A stretch of 64,000 nt of DNA. It comes from Solibacillus isronensis (GTDB lineage: Bacteria; Bacillota; Bacilli; Bacillales_A; Planococcaceae). The DNA is taken from the NCBI RefSeq assembly GCF_023715405.1, contig NZ_JAMBOC010000002.1, positions 62,001 to 126,000 of the forward strand, read 5' to 3'. Shown here in pieces: positions 7,898 through 17,104 of the stretch. Below the pieces are notes generated by a model. It searched no databases, had not been told where the DNA came from, and was given only the letters and a program-made list of their open reading frames with translations. The translations under genes and the position numbers were made by a program. The first letter of the stretch is position 1; each line of letters starts with the position of its first letter.

Positions 7898-9892
7898 CTT
7901 TGTACGCTTCATATCTCGGATTGCTTGAATGGATAATCGCACGAGCAAAATCGCACATAAAAACAAACCTAAATAAGCAGCCGTATTTAAATAAATTGCA
8001 TAAGCATTATGAATAAATTGCGAGATTGCCAGTAATGCAACCGATATAATTCCAAATGTAATTCCGACCATCAGTAAAACAAACCGTGAAAACAGCTGTG
8101 TTATAAACATGGAATTCGCTTTATCTGAGAAAATATCGTGATGCAAAATGATTTTCCCGCTCTCCACTTTTCTGAACAACTGATCAAGCCGGCGCGGTAT
8201 TTTCCGTAAATTCGGCAACATCAGTGCCAGTTCTTCTTCGATTAAGTCTTTCGTCTCTACCGGATGTTTGAAAGGTTTCAGGAAGCTTGATTTCAAATAA
8301 TCATTGGAGAAGTCTTTTACTTCACTGAAAATCCTAAATCCCGGGCAAATAATAGACAATGTACCGTCCAATGTTACAATCGCACGTAATGCCACGTTGA
8401 CGGAAGGATAGAAATGGAGTCCAAACTCACGCACAACAGAGAAAATGGAGTACATTAGCTCATCAGTCGGGATCGTCGACACATAGTTGATTTTCAGCAG
8501 AATCTGGCTAATCGCCTGCTCCATTTCATGCCGATTGATCTGCTCGGCATTTTCTACAAGCTGGGCAATCCCATCAACAACAAGTGCTGCATCGTTTTGA
8601 TGAATTCCGACAAGGAAGTACTTTAACCCTTCCTGCTGCAATTCAGCTAAACGGCCGACAGCCCCATAATCGAGAATCGCGACACGTCCGGTTGTTTCCT
8701 CAATATAAATATTCCCTGGGTGCGGATCAGCATGGAAAATTCCAGAAATAAGCGTTTGCTCTAAAAACGAATACAATAATGTTTTTGCAAACTGATGACG
8801 GTCAGTGCCCAAATCTGTAAATAGTTCATTAGCTACTGTAACGGACTGGCCTTTTATATATTCCATCACCACAACATTGGAATTACTGCACTCCCGGTAT
8901 ACTTTCGGCACTTTTACATCGATACTGCCACGTTCTACAATTTTGGCAACCTGCTCCATATTGCGGGCCTCGATATTAAAATCAATTTCTTCCTTCAATG
9001 CCATGCTGAAGCCTTTCGCCAAATCGTAAAAACCTAAGTTTTCAGCCCACTGTGATTTGCTGGTAATCCATCTGGCAAACTCCATTAAAATCGATAGATC
9101 ATCCTGCATTATATTTTTCACGTCAGGCCGTAAAAACTTCACAACGACAGGTTCGTCTGTTTCCTTTAACACCGCTTTATGTACTTGACCGATTGAAGCG
9201 GAAGCTAATGGTGTTTTACTTATATAGGAAAAGATTTGGTCCGCACCCGCATTAAAGTTTTCGGCAATTATTTGGTCAACTTGCTGTTCGGAAAGGGGTT
9301 TTACATGTTGCTGAAGCTTTTCAAGTTCATCAATAAAAATCGGTGACAAGAGCTCTTTACGTGTTGATAGTACTTGTCCAAATTTAATAAATACCCCGCC
9401 GCACTGCTCAAGTGTCTCCCGTAATGCTTTTGCGAGTTCACGTTCATCTTCGCGGGCACGGGCATATTTCATCGTTCGTGTGACTCCGTTCGTTACAGCA
9501 ATCCCGACTACTTCACGTAAACGTTTTTGACGCTTCCAATACGTAATAAGTGTTTTAAAATAGGAACGTCTGCCAACAGGTGTGCCATTTTCATTCAATT
9601 CTATCGAATCAAACAGCTCAAAAAACAGATAAAGCAGCATCGAAATCAGAAGCATACTGCCGAGCCAGATAATTGTTGTTATGTTGACAACATTTGAAAC
9701 GATTCCTTGGTCATAATAGTCGGACCCGCGCAAATATGTATACCAAAAAACAAAGGTCGTTAATGAAACACTAATTAGCACGGATAATATTCTTTTCATG
9801 AGACTTATTTGTGAGCCGATTAAACGACCGCTAATAAAGAATATAAGCGCGGATGCAATGAGCAGTTGAATTATAGCTGAAATAAAATCCAT
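7895..9892 (-). CDS. AarF/UbiB/ABC1-family atypical protein kinase, membrane bound
   Basis: A 665-residue protein. It has about three N-terminal hydrophobic segments (5-22, 33-52, 70-92), a UbiB/ADCK-type kinase-like domain (about 125-450) and two C-terminal transmembrane segments (about 600-660). Visible family motifs are KFGQ (170-173), ASIGQVH (232-238), the lysine in VVVKFLRP (252), HADPHPGN (387-394) and the metal-binding DYG (408-410). UbiB proteins are atypical ATPases/kinases that support isoprenoid-quinone biosynthesis or lipid handling. Menaquinone metabolism is a reasonable guess in this organism but is not shown. AAAGGGG precedes the ATG. The OsmC gene ends 13 nt upstream, so they are probably co-transcribed. 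Confidence 0.88.
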   Translation of the reverse strand: MDFISAIIQLLIASALIFFISGRLIGSQISLMKRILSVLISVSLTTFVFWYTYLRGSDYYDQGIVSNVVNITTIIWLGSMLLISMLLYLFFELFDSIELNENGTPVGRRSYFKTLITYWKRQKRLREVVGIAVTNGVTRTMKYARAREDERELAKALRETLEQCGGVFIKFGQVLSTRKELLSPIFIDELEKLQQHVKPLSEQQVDQIIAENFNAGADQIFSYISKTPLASASIGQVHKAVLKETDEPVVVKFLRPDVKNIMQDDLSILMEFARWITSKSQWAENLGFYDLAKGFSMALKEEIDFNIEARNMEQVAKIVERGSIDVKVPKVYRECSNSNVVVMEYIKGQSVTVANELFTDLGTDRHQFAKTLLYSFLEQTLISGIFHADPHPGNIYIEETTGRVAILDYGAVGRLAELQQEGLKYFLVGIHQNDAALVVDGIAQLVENAEQINRHEMEQAISQILLKINYVSTIPTDELMYSIFSVVREFGLHFYPSVNVALRAIVTLDGTLSIICPGFRIFSEVKDFSNDYLKSSFLKPFKHPVETKDLIEEELALMLPNLRKIPRRLDQLFRKVESGKIILHHDIFSDKANSMFITQLFSRFVLLMVGITFGIISVALLAISQFIHNAYAIYLNTAAYLGLFLCAILLVRLSIQAIRDMKRTK

Positions 9893-9905
9893 TCAAATCG
9901 CCCCT

Positions 9906-10343
9906 TTAGGTCAAAGTTAAATGTGTATGCACTTCTACATTCCCTTTTAACGCTTTACTAATCATACAAGTTTCCTCTGCCTTATATGCATAGCGCTCCG
10001 CTATACGACGGGCACGTTCATCTTCTTTGTTCTGCAGGTCAATGTCGACATAATGGTGGATCGCTTTGTATGTAAAAACACCGTTTGTCACATCAACAAG
10101 CCCTTCTGACTTCAAATTCAGCTTTGCGTCAATTTGGCTACGCTCAAGCATTGCCGCCAGTGTAATTAAATAACAGGTAGCCGCGGCACCTAGCAGCATT
10201 TCATCCGGATTTGTCCCGACACCAGGTCCATCCATTTCAGGTGGAATCGAAATTTGTGTGTGCAATCGTTCGGTTTTCAAATCTCCAACCGCATTTCTTC
10301 CACCCGGCCAGTCAATCGTTAACGTAAATGTATGTACCGTCAT
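9906..10343 (-). CDS. OsmC/Ohr-family peroxiredoxin-like protein
   Basis: A 145-residue protein of the OsmC/YhfA group. The start at ATG 10343 is chosen because AAAGAGTGAT precedes it; the longer frame begins at a TTG. It contains NPDEMLLGAAATCYLITLAAML, with the peroxidatic Cys after GAAAT, and ETCMISKALKGNVEV with the second Cys. These are the two redox cysteines of OsmC/Ohr enzymes that reduce organic hydroperoxides. In the related YhfA subgroup function is less clear. It lies 13 nt ahead of the UbiB-like gene in one likely operon, linking membrane quinone or lipid metabolism with oxidative protection (inference). Confidence 0.88.
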   Translation of the reverse strand: MTVHTFTLTIDWPGGRNAVGDLKTERLHTQISIPPEMDGPGVGTNPDEMLLGAAATCYLITLAAMLERSQIDAKLNLKSEGLVDVTNGVFTYKAIHHYVDIDLQNKEDERARRIAERYAYKAEETCMISKALKGNVEVHTHLTLT

Positions 10344-10403
10344 AAATATCACTCTTTTCAATTTTCTTTAACTATAACATTTTGGTCTAAGTTTTTCAGA
10401 ATA

Positions 10404-10444
10404 TGAAAACAGCCGACTAACAGAAAGTTTCTGTTAATCGGCTG
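10404..10444 (-). terminator. Intrinsic terminator of the ATP-grasp gene
   Basis: Long stem CAGCCGATTAACAG / CTGTTAGTCGGCTG on the minus strand (one G-U), followed by GTTTTCAT. It separates the ATP-grasp gene from the OsmC operon. Confidence 0.75.
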
Positions 10445-10448
10445 ATGT

Positions 10449-11663
10449 TTACCATATGTTTTGCTTATATTTTTTATAGTAATTGACCTGACGGATAAAC
10501 ATGTAGATTTTGCGTTTCAAGTGCTTGTCCTGTTTGTAGAACAACGGATTTACAAGTTTCTTTTCCTTGATCAGACGTCGAATATCCTTTTTCACCGTTT
10601 CATCGTAAACGAATTTTTTCAATACAATTTTCGGAACGACTGAAAACAGGACATCTCCTTTTAAATACGCGCAAGGTTTCGGAATATCGTAAATCAGATC
10701 TTCCACAAAGTTGCGCGCCAAATTATGACCCATAGCGTTAATATAATAACTTGAGCGACCTTGACGGATATTTACTTCGAATACTTTAAACTTCCCGTCA
10801 CGCTCATCGTATTTCAAATCAAAGTTACCGTAGCCGCGATAGCCGACCGCTTCCAAAAAGCCGCGCAGTTTCGTCATCACTTCTTCGTTATAGCGAGTTA
10901 TAAGCGCTGTGTAATTGCCGATCGCAGTTTTCGTATGTTCCTGAAGGACAACTTGTGCAAACGATACAAGCTGTGTTTCTCCTTTTGAATTTACGTAGAC
11001 AACCGAATCCCACATTGCTGTGTCATCACCGGGAATATAATCCTGAATAATGAGCTCTTCCTGGTAGCCGCTATTTTTAATCATATCGATTACTTTTTTT
11101 ACTTCTTCTTTGCTTTCCACTTTGAAAACTTTCGCCTGGCCTGTAAATGGATGACGGCTGTATTCAATCCCGTTACTTGGTTTAATAATAACCGGATACA
11201 TCATGTCGGTTTCAAATGCGCCATCTGTTTTGCAATCATAAAATACAGTCGTTGGAATATCGATGCCGTATTGTTCGCACAGCTTATAGAAATTGGATTT
11301 AATCTGCAAGTCATTCATTAAATTCTCATCGATATAGTTGAACACGAAATAATCTCTTAAGATCGCTCGGTTTTCAATAATTAAACGGACGTATAAATCG
11401 TTTGTGCCGATTAAAATCAGTTTTTCCGCTTCATTTTCATATTTCTTCGCTACGCTAATTAATATTTTGGCAAACTGGTCCGGTTCACCAAGTTTTTTGT
11501 CATACTCAATTGCACGTGGAATATTGCTTAAGTTCGTAAAAGGCAAAACACCTTTTCCTACTAGAATCGGACGGATTTTATATTCTTCATGGAAAGAAAT
11601 CGCCATGTTATATGCATTAATATCAGTACCGACAATAATCGGTAAAAATGGTTGTCGAGTCAT
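10449..11663 (-). CDS. ATP-grasp family carboxylate-amine/thiol ligase (substrate unknown)
   Basis: A 404-residue protein. The start at ATG 11663 follows GAGAGGAAG by 8 nt; the longer frame starts at TTG. The N-terminal IIVGTDINAYNMAISFHE is a Rossmann-like preATP-grasp domain. MYPVIIKPSNGIEYSRHPF and QEELIIQDYIPGDDTAMWD supply the ATP-grasp nucleotide-binding lysines and acidic residues, and KYDERDGKFKVFEVNIRQGRSSYYIN carries the metal-binding Glu and Asn. These enzymes join a carboxylate to an amine or thiol via an acyl-phosphate. Closest in style are carbamoyl-phosphate-synthase-like ligases of cell-envelope or small-peptide pathways. It is monocistronic with its own terminator, so the context gives no substrate. 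Confidence 0.8.
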   Translation of the reverse strand: MTRQPFLPIIVGTDINAYNMAISFHEEYKIRPILVGKGVLPFTNLSNIPRAIEYDKKLGEPDQFAKILISVAKKYENEAEKLILIGTNDLYVRLIIENRAILRDYFVFNYIDENLMNDLQIKSNFYKLCEQYGIDIPTTVFYDCKTDGAFETDMMYPVIIKPSNGIEYSRHPFTGQAKVFKVESKEEVKKVIDMIKNSGYQEELIIQDYIPGDDTAMWDSVVYVNSKGETQLVSFAQVVLQEHTKTAIGNYTALITRYNEEVMTKLRGFLEAVGYRGYGNFDLKYDERDGKFKVFEVNIRQGRSSYYINAMGHNLARNFVEDLIYDIPKPCAYLKGDVLFSVVPKIVLKKFVYDETVKKDIRRLIKEKKLVNPLFYKQDKHLKRKIYMFIRQVNYYKKYKQNIW

Positions 11664-11839
11664 TACTATACTTCCTCTCAATCTGTTCAGCGGTCTTTAT
11701 ATTTGATTTATCACTTATTTATCATACAATACTCTATCGATTTATGCTGTATTTTGTAAACGGTTTTTATTATTTCGCGAATATTTTAATGAAACTTCTC
11801 CTCGATTAAAACGTACGTATTAAGTAAGAGGTGATCGGG

Positions 11840-12766
11840 ATGAATGCTCAATTACAATTATTTTTTACAAACATTGATAAAATCGTTTTATATTTTGGGG
11901 CTGATGCAAAATATTTTTATATTGACCTTGCATTAAAGCTGACTGTCCGCAATATCGTATTCAACTATGAAGATTATGAAAAAGTCCGTCAGCAAATCAA
12001 AAACAATACAAAATGGTATAACTTTGCTCGAGTTAATACTCAAATTATTAATACATACTTTGTTCATTATGCAAAGGAACCTGAAAAAGTCGGTGATGCT
12101 TTAAATCTCCACAAATCTCTTACAAAGCAGTTTACCCGCCATGATGACAGCTATATTGCGGCTGCCTATTTAAAATCGGAAGAACATATCGAGCGAATCA
12201 ATCTGTTAATGAAAGATTTAATGAACAAACAAAGCGTAAAATATGCACCGTTAAAACTCTCCACTAACGCGATGCTAGCCGGACGGGCGGAAGACACAAA
12301 AGTACTGGCAAACAGTGTGGAGCAGTATTATCAGGCACTTGTGTCAATCGGATTTGAACGTACTAAGGACACGACAAATACAGCTGTCATTTTAACAATC
12401 GGAACAGGGGGTTTTCATCACGAAACCTTTGCCCGGTTAAAAGAGCTGGCGACATATATTAAAAAGACAGAAATAACACTTACAACGCACCGTTACAATA
12501 CGATTGCCCTGCTCTCACTCGCCAAGTTTGAAGTTCACCAGTTCCCGGCACTCCATGATATGCATGAAGAAATATGCCGCTTTTTAAAGTTAGATCGGAT
12601 GCATTTTAACTCTCTGCTTGTAGCAACCCAAATATACACATCGACTGAAGCAATCGGTGACTTATCCTCATACGATGTAGGCTTCTCCACAATTATTTTC
12701 TCTGCTGCAGAGCATTCAAATACAGGACGTTATGATAGTGACATTACTGCCGGCGGTGCTGATTGA
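11840..12766 (+). CDS. DUF4003 family protein
   Basis: A 308-residue soluble protein, start ATG 11840 preceded by AAGAGGTGAT, which pairs well with 16S rRNA; an in-frame GTG at 11831 lies inside that site and is unlikely to be used. It resembles the DUF4003 proteins of Bacillales, to my recollection, with mostly helical sequence and the segment TNTAVILTIGTGGFHHETFARLKEL. No catalytic motif, signal peptide or transmembrane segment is evident. The last residues (TGRYDSDITAGGAD) are low in hydrophobicity and probably disordered. Function unknown. It is divergent from the ATP-grasp gene and convergent with sstT. Confidence 0.65.
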   Translation: MNAQLQLFFTNIDKIVLYFGADAKYFYIDLALKLTVRNIVFNYEDYEKVRQQIKNNTKWYNFARVNTQIINTYFVHYAKEPEKVGDALNLHKSLTKQFTRHDDSYIAAAYLKSEEHIERINLLMKDLMNKQSVKYAPLKLSTNAMLAGRAEDTKVLANSVEQYYQALVSIGFERTKDTTNTAVILTIGTGGFHHETFARLKELATYIKKTEITLTTHRYNTIALLSLAKFEVHQFPALHDMHEEICRFLKLDRMHFNSLLVATQIYTSTEAIGDLSSYDVGFSTIIFSAAEHSNTGRYDSDITAGGAD

Positions 12767-12771
12767 ATAAT

Positions 12772-12819
12772 AAAAAAACTGTGCTGAACCGGAATCGATT
12801 CCGTTCAGCACAGTTTTTG
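12772..12819. terminator. Bidirectional terminator between DUF4003 gene and sstT
   Basis: Long inverted repeat ACTGTGCTGAACCGGAAT / ATTCCGTTCAGCACAGT (one bulge) with A-run on the left and TTTTT on the right, serving both converging genes. Confidence 0.85.
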
Positions 12820-14031
12820 TTAATTTTGTTTACGTTCTTTCGCATATTCAGCTGCTGCTGTAAAAACGATATCTGTCGAAGAATTCAATGCTGTTTCACA
12901 AGAATCCTGAATTACACCGATGATGAAACCAATAGCCACGACTTGCATTGCAATATCGTCTGAAATTCCGAATAAGCTACACGCTAACGGAATCAGTAAC
13001 AGCGAGCCGCCTGCAACACCTGATGCACCAGCAGCAGACAGTGCAGCCAGTACCATTAAGATAACTGCAGTCATAAAGTCCACTTCGATGCCTAATGTAT
13101 GAGCAGTTGCCATCGTCAGAACGGAAATCGTAATCGCTGCCCCGCCCATATTGATTGTTGCACCTAAAGGTATCGATACAGCATATGTATCTTTATCTAA
13201 TTTCAGCTTTTCTGCCAATGCCATATTGACTGGAATATTGGCCGCTGAACTACGTGTGAAGAAGGCTGTAATTCCACTCTCTTTAATTGATGTCAAAATT
13301 AGAGGATACGGATTTCTCCTAGCAACCGCATATACAATTAGCGGATTCACAACGAGTGCCACGAAGAACATTGTCCCTACTAAAATTAGAATTAGACGGG
13401 CATATTCCCCTAATGCTGAAAGGCCTGTCGTAGAAATCGCTTCAAATACTATTCCTAATATACCGAATGGTGCTAAGTTAATAATCCATTGTACAACTTT
13501 CGTAATTGCATCCGAAAAATTCGCAATAACACCTTTTGTTGAATCATTGGCTGCTTTTAAAGCAATCCCTAAAACTACTGCCCAAGCTAATATACCAAGA
13601 TAATTTGCATTCATAATAGCAGTTACCGGATTTGTCACGATATTGAACAATAATGTTTCAAACACTTCAAGGATCCCGCTAGGCGGTGTCACATCCTGTG
13701 CTTCTGTTTTTAAAGTTAATACTGTCGGGAAAATATAGCTTGCAACGACTGCTACAAATCCCGCTGCTAATGTCGCAACCCCATATAAAGCAAGAATCAT
13801 TTTCATATTTGTTGCTTTGCCGCCAACATGTGAAGCAATCGCATTAATAACAAGCACAAATACCAAAACTGGTGCAACTGCTTTTAAAGCTGAAACGAAT
13901 AGAGTCCCTAGAATGGTAATACCACTTACCGTATCAGGAATCGTTAGTGCTAAAATAACGCCAATTATTATACCAATAATAATACGGTTTACTAAGTTAA
14001 TGCTGTTCCATTTTTCGAACAATCTTTTCAT
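12820..14031 (-). CDS. sstT: Serine/threonine:Na+ symporter
   Basis: A 403-residue member of the dicarboxylate/amino acid:cation symporter family with about 8 transmembrane helices and two re-entrant hairpins. The serine-rich [18 protein letters not shown] and the [15 protein letters not shown] motif are the substrate- and Na+-binding signature shared with SstT. The C-terminal [27 protein letters not shown] is also SstT-specific and differs from GltP/DctA. It takes up serine and threonine with sodium. GGGGGAAA precedes the ATG. Upstream (14032-14241) is a 210-nt region with no gene, long enough for a leader, but I recognise no riboswitch in it. Confidence 0.92.
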   Translation of the reverse strand: MKRLFEKWNSINLVNRIIIGIIIGVILALTIPDTVSGITILGTLFVSALKAVAPVLVFVLVINAIASHVGGKATNMKMILALYGVATLAAGFVAVVASYIFPTVLTLKTEAQDVTPPSGILEVFETLLFNIVTNPVTAIMNANYLGILAWAVVLGIALKAANDSTKGVIANFSDAITKVVQWIINLAPFGILGIVFEAISTTGLSALGEYARLILILVGTMFFVALVVNPLIVYAVARRNPYPLILTSIKESGITAFFTRSSAANIPVNMALAEKLKLDKDTYAVSIPLGATINMGGAAITISVLTMATAHTLGIEVDFMTAVILMVLAALSAAGASGVAGGSLLLIPLACSLFGISDDIAMQVVAIGFIIGVIQDSCETALNSSTDIVFTAAAEYAKERKQN

Positions 14032-14241
14032 AATTTCCCCCGCTATTCTAAGATGTTACATTGCTTCTGGATGTTTGAGACGAGTAAGTGAATGGGAACA
14101 TTGCACCACAATATTTCTCCGGCTGAAGCTTCATTTTTATATAACTCTTTAAAATTAAATAATTTACTATAGACCAATAATACAATGTGCGACCAAATAA
14201 CACAACTGTATTTTTCCACAGTACACTATTAACGAACGTCT

Positions 14242-15180
14242 TTACTCTATTTCCGAATTTTTTCGGATGATTTTATAAAATATTGAAGCTAATACTTGCT
14301 GGAATAACATCCCGAAAACGACCGGCATTGCTACTTTTGACGGGAAATATGTTGTAGCGATAACGACCCCTACCGCAATATTCCTCATTCCCCCATTAAA
14401 GACAAATGTCGCCTGATCGGCCTCTGATTTCCAAAATAGACGGCCTAATAAAAGAGAAAATACATACCCCGAAACTGCTAAAAAGAGAACTACAGCAATT
14501 ACTTTCGCGAGCTCCCAATCTATCGTTTTTACATAGGGGGCAATCGCACTACTATTAATCATAATAATTGCGAACAAACAGAGCTTCGAGATTAAAGACA
14601 TTGGTTTACCATATTGTTCGAACAGCTTTCCTTTTGTCCATTCATTGACGAGGATACCTAATATCGAAGGTAAAACAATCATCCAAATGAGATCAAAAAT
14701 AAGCGCTGGCGTATTTAGCGAAATAGACTCTCCAACAACTAAATGCAAGATTAACGGCATAAGAATCGGAGCAAGCAATGTATCAATCAAAATGATGGCG
14801 AGTGATAAAGGCAAGTTTCCTTTACTGATCGTCACCCAAATGACGCTCGTAACTCCTGTTGGCACGGCAACGGAAATGAGAAAACCGATTGTTAATAGGC
14901 GGTCATCGAATATGAGCTCCGCCAGAATGAATGCCCATAAAGGCATGAGTATATGTAGAAATGCAATCATCGATAAAATCGTTTTAGGGTATTGTTTAAA
15001 CACTTTTATATCGCGAAATTTCAGATTCAAACTGCTAATGAAAGTCATGACCGCAAATAATATCGGAACTAGAAAAAGAAAATGTGTACCGATTTTTTCG
15101 AGCAGAACACCGATGACTAAACTGAGCGGTGTTAATACCGGCATCCACCTTTGAATAAATTGGTTGAGCGATTGAACCAT
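14242..15180 (-). CDS. Bile acid:sodium symporter (BASS) family transporter
   Basis: A 312-residue protein with about 10 transmembrane helices in the BASS fold. Recognisable parts are the ISVAVPTGVTSVIWVTISKGNLPLSLAIILIDTLLAPILMP region, which contains the conserved crossover helix, and TFVFNGGMRNIAVGVVIATTYFP, the second crossover and Na+-site region (GMRN). Family members import organic anions with Na+; bacterial substrates are mostly unknown, with pantoate, arsenite (ACR3 relatives) and keto acids as possibilities. The ACR3 cysteine motif is absent, so arsenite export is unlikely. A GAGGCG site precedes the ATG. Confidence 0.85.
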   Translation of the reverse strand: MVQSLNQFIQRWMPVLTPLSLVIGVLLEKIGTHFLFLVPILFAVMTFISSLNLKFRDIKVFKQYPKTILSMIAFLHILMPLWAFILAELIFDDRLLTIGFLISVAVPTGVTSVIWVTISKGNLPLSLAIILIDTLLAPILMPLILHLVVGESISLNTPALIFDLIWMIVLPSILGILVNEWTKGKLFEQYGKPMSLISKLCLFAIIMINSSAIAPYVKTIDWELAKVIAVVLFLAVSGYVFSLLLGRLFWKSEADQATFVFNGGMRNIAVGVVIATTYFPSKVAMPVVFGMLFQQVLASIFYKIIRKNSEIE

Positions 15181-15350
15181 GTACTGCGCCTCATTTCTTG
15201 AATTAGTATTCCTTACCGAATTGTAACATAAGCGGAATGCATCCGGACGAGAATGGAAATCATCTTTCTATTAGGTAATGGAGCCATTTAAATAGATAAG
15301 TCAGCCAACATTATGTTATTTTTATGATATGTATTTAAGGAGGGTTTGCA

Positions 15351-15560
15351 GTGTCATTATCTAAAAAAGGCTATCTTGTGTTATTTGTCGGGATGCTTTT
15401 ATTAATCATTTCCATCTTTTTCACAACTAATTGGAGCATTACAGCATGGCTAGTATTATTTATCGTCAGTCTTCTATTCTGTACAGTCGGAATCATTATG
15501 TTAATCCTACATTTAGTTAAACAAATAAAGTTAGAAAAGCAGAACAAACAAAACAAATGA
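15351..15560 (+). CDS. Small two-helix membrane protein
   Basis: A 69-residue protein with a GTG start, strongly supported by AAGGAGGGT 6-7 nt upstream. Two hydrophobic helices (about 8-25 and 31-54) are separated by a short polar turn (TTNWS). The C-terminal tail KQIKLEKQNKQNK is basic and polar. It has its own terminator. No family is recognised. Topology suggests both ends in the cytoplasm. Confidence 0.65.
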   Translation: MSLSKKGYLVLFVGMLLLIISIFFTTNWSITAWLVLFIVSLLFCTVGIIMLILHLVKQIKLEKQNKQNK

Positions 15561-15563
15561 AAA

Positions 15564-15602
15564 AATGAGCAACCTTATTATTGGTTGCTCATTGTTATTT
15601 TT
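15564..15602. terminator. Bidirectional terminator between two small genes
   Basis: Stem AATGAGCAACC / GGTTGCTCATT (11 bp), 8-nt loop, then TGTTATTTTTC. A-run on the left serves the minus-strand small gene, whose stop codon overlaps the right side. Confidence 0.8.
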
Positions 15603-15753
15603 CTTCCTTTACTGACAGGATGTTAACGGCTTCTTCATATTGAATAAGTACTGTTTTTCTGGCACGTACTGACGATCTTGCTTTTACTTGAACTTGCTTT
15701 TTTTCGCCATTATGCTCAATTTCTACTAAAAAGCATTTTGCCCCACATTGCAT
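15595..15753 (-). CDS. Small 52-residue cysteine-containing protein
   Basis: A complete small ORF of 52 codons plus stop. It starts MQCGAKCFLVEIEHNGEKK and continues through a basic middle (VKARSSVRARK) to an acidic end (NILSVKEEK). AAGGAG precedes the ATG at good distance, and a terminator hairpin follows its stop. The two cysteines form a CxxxC pair at residues 3 and 7, which could bind metal or form a redox pair. The predicted beta-rich, mixed-charge sequence looks like a genuine small protein rather than chance. I do not recognise the family. Confidence 0.6.
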   Translation of the reverse strand: MQCGAKCFLVEIEHNGEKKQVQVKARSSVRARKTVLIQYEEAVNILSVKEEK

Positions 15754-15830
15754 ATTCTTCAACTCCTTATTCCTTCAATTATAACGACAATTGTCCTTAT
15801 AATCTATTTGAGCGGCTTTCGTTAATATAG

Positions 15831-15874
15831 CAAAAAAGCCGCAAATAATGGATGATACAACCATCATTTACGAC
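15831..15874 (-). terminator. Intrinsic terminator of the CNNM operon
   Basis: On the minus strand a 14-bp stem (plus coordinates 15861-15874 with 15838-15851) forms with three G-U pairs, followed by six T. On the plus strand the same positions give A-C mismatches, which shows that the structure belongs to the minus-strand transcript. Confidence 0.75.
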
Positions 15875-15980
15875 CTTTTTTTATCCCGCATTAACGAAAG
15901 TAAAAATCCCCGTTAATGCCTGATTGGTTCAACTAACAATCTGTGGGGCTGAAAAATACCCCACGGATTGGAATTTCACT

Positions 15981-17048
15981 TTAAGTTGAGGGAACGATAA
16001 TTTCCCCATCATCTTCATCTTCAATTTCTCCCACAATTTCGGACAGGATATCTTCCATCGTAACAAGACCGATTGTGATGCCTTTTTCGTCCGTTACAAT
16101 TGCCATATGGTTGCGCGATTGCTGCATTTTTAAAAACACATCTTTTATCGCCACCGTTTCTTTATAGCGAGGAATCTCACGAATGTACGTAATGAAAGAA
16201 TTCGTACGTCCTGCAGCAATATCTGTCAGCATTTCCTTAGTGTTAATGAAACCGATAAAGGCTGCAGTATTTTTAGTACGATCAATGACCGGGTAACGCG
16301 TAAATTCGTATTCATCAATTACGTTAAGAATTTGCTGTAATGTAAATGTTTTTTCGATTGTAATCATTTCACTGCGCGGAATCATTACTTCCCGTAACTT
16401 TCGCGAATCAAAAGCGAAAATATTTTCTAAATAGGCAAGCTCCGTCTGGTTGATCTCTCCGCCTTCATAACTTTGCGTCACAATCAGTTTAAGCTCTTCT
16501 TCCGAGTAAACTGTATCGTGTCCAGCAGGTTTGACACCAAAAATTTTTAGCAGTCCACGAGCAGAACCATTTAATACGGAAATAATCGGTCCTGTAATTT
16601 TCCCGAACCAATAAAGTGGCGGTGCTAATAAAAGCGTCATTTTTTCAGCATATTGGATGGCCAATGTTTTTGGCATCAACTCGCCAAGTACTACGTGTAA
16701 AAAAGTAACAACTGATAACGCAATTACATAAGAAAGGGCTGTTGCAACCGCCGCAGGAATGCTGAAATAGTCAAAAACAGGCTCAAGCATTTTTTCTACG
16801 GTTGGTTCACCGAGTGCACCAAGAATTAATGCTGTAATCGTAATCCCAAGCTGACAGGCCGATAAATAGTAATCCAAATCCTTTGTCACCTTTTTTGCAG
16901 TGATGGCTTTTTTATTACCCTCTGCGATAAGCTGATCGATTCGTGACATTCGCACTTTTAAAATCGAGAATTCTGCCCCAACGAAAAAGGCTGTTAACAA
17001 AATAAATACCGCAACTAAAATTAAATTTATTATTATAATACTGTCCAA
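15981..17048 (-). CDS. CNNM/CBS-domain transporter, short paralogue lacking the CorC/HlyC domain
   Basis: A 355-residue protein of the CNNM (DUF21) family, often annotated as hemolysin-related. Three to four N-terminal transmembrane helices (about 1-145) are followed by a cytoplasmic CBS pair (about 205-345: MIPRSEMITI ... FTRYPVIDRTKNTAAFIG ... MAIVTDEKGITIGLVTMEDILSEIVGEIED). Family members act in Mg2+ or Na+/divalent cation efflux. It stops right after the CBS pair (DDGEIIVPST) and lacks the roughly 80-residue C-terminal CorC_HlyC domain that its upstream neighbour has. The start is TTG with GGGGGA close upstream. It is 56 nt downstream of the paralogue on the same transcript and ends at the terminator. 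Confidence 0.88.
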   Translation of the reverse strand: MDSIIIINLILVAVFILLTAFFVGAEFSILKVRMSRIDQLIAEGNKKAITAKKVTKDLDYYLSACQLGITITALILGALGEPTVEKMLEPVFDYFSIPAAVATALSYVIALSVVTFLHVVLGELMPKTLAIQYAEKMTLLLAPPLYWFGKITGPIISVLNGSARGLLKIFGVKPAGHDTVYSEEELKLIVTQSYEGGEINQTELAYLENIFAFDSRKLREVMIPRSEMITIEKTFTLQQILNVIDEYEFTRYPVIDRTKNTAAFIGFINTKEMLTDIAAGRTNSFITYIREIPRYKETVAIKDVFLKMQQSRNHMAIVTDEKGITIGLVTMEDILSEIVGEIEDEDDGEIIVPST

Positions 17049-17082
17049 TTAATTCCCCCGAAATATGAGGGATTCACCTCCA
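17049..17082 (-). promoter_or_regulatory. Leader hairpin and distal Shine-Dalgarno before the short CNNM gene
   Basis: TGGAGGTGAATCCCTCA (plus 17066-17082) is identical over 17 nt to the leader of the upstream paralogue. CCCTC then pairs with GGGGG across a 7-nt loop (plus 17055-17071), putting the start-proximal Shine-Dalgarno in a stem just before the TTG. Confidence 0.5.
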
Positions 17083-17104
17083 AGACATATAAAGTATCGA
17101 TCAT

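Noticed and set aside
12920..13603. Long plus-strand frames inside sstT
   Set aside because: These are antisense shadows of a conserved transporter gene and lack ribosome sites.
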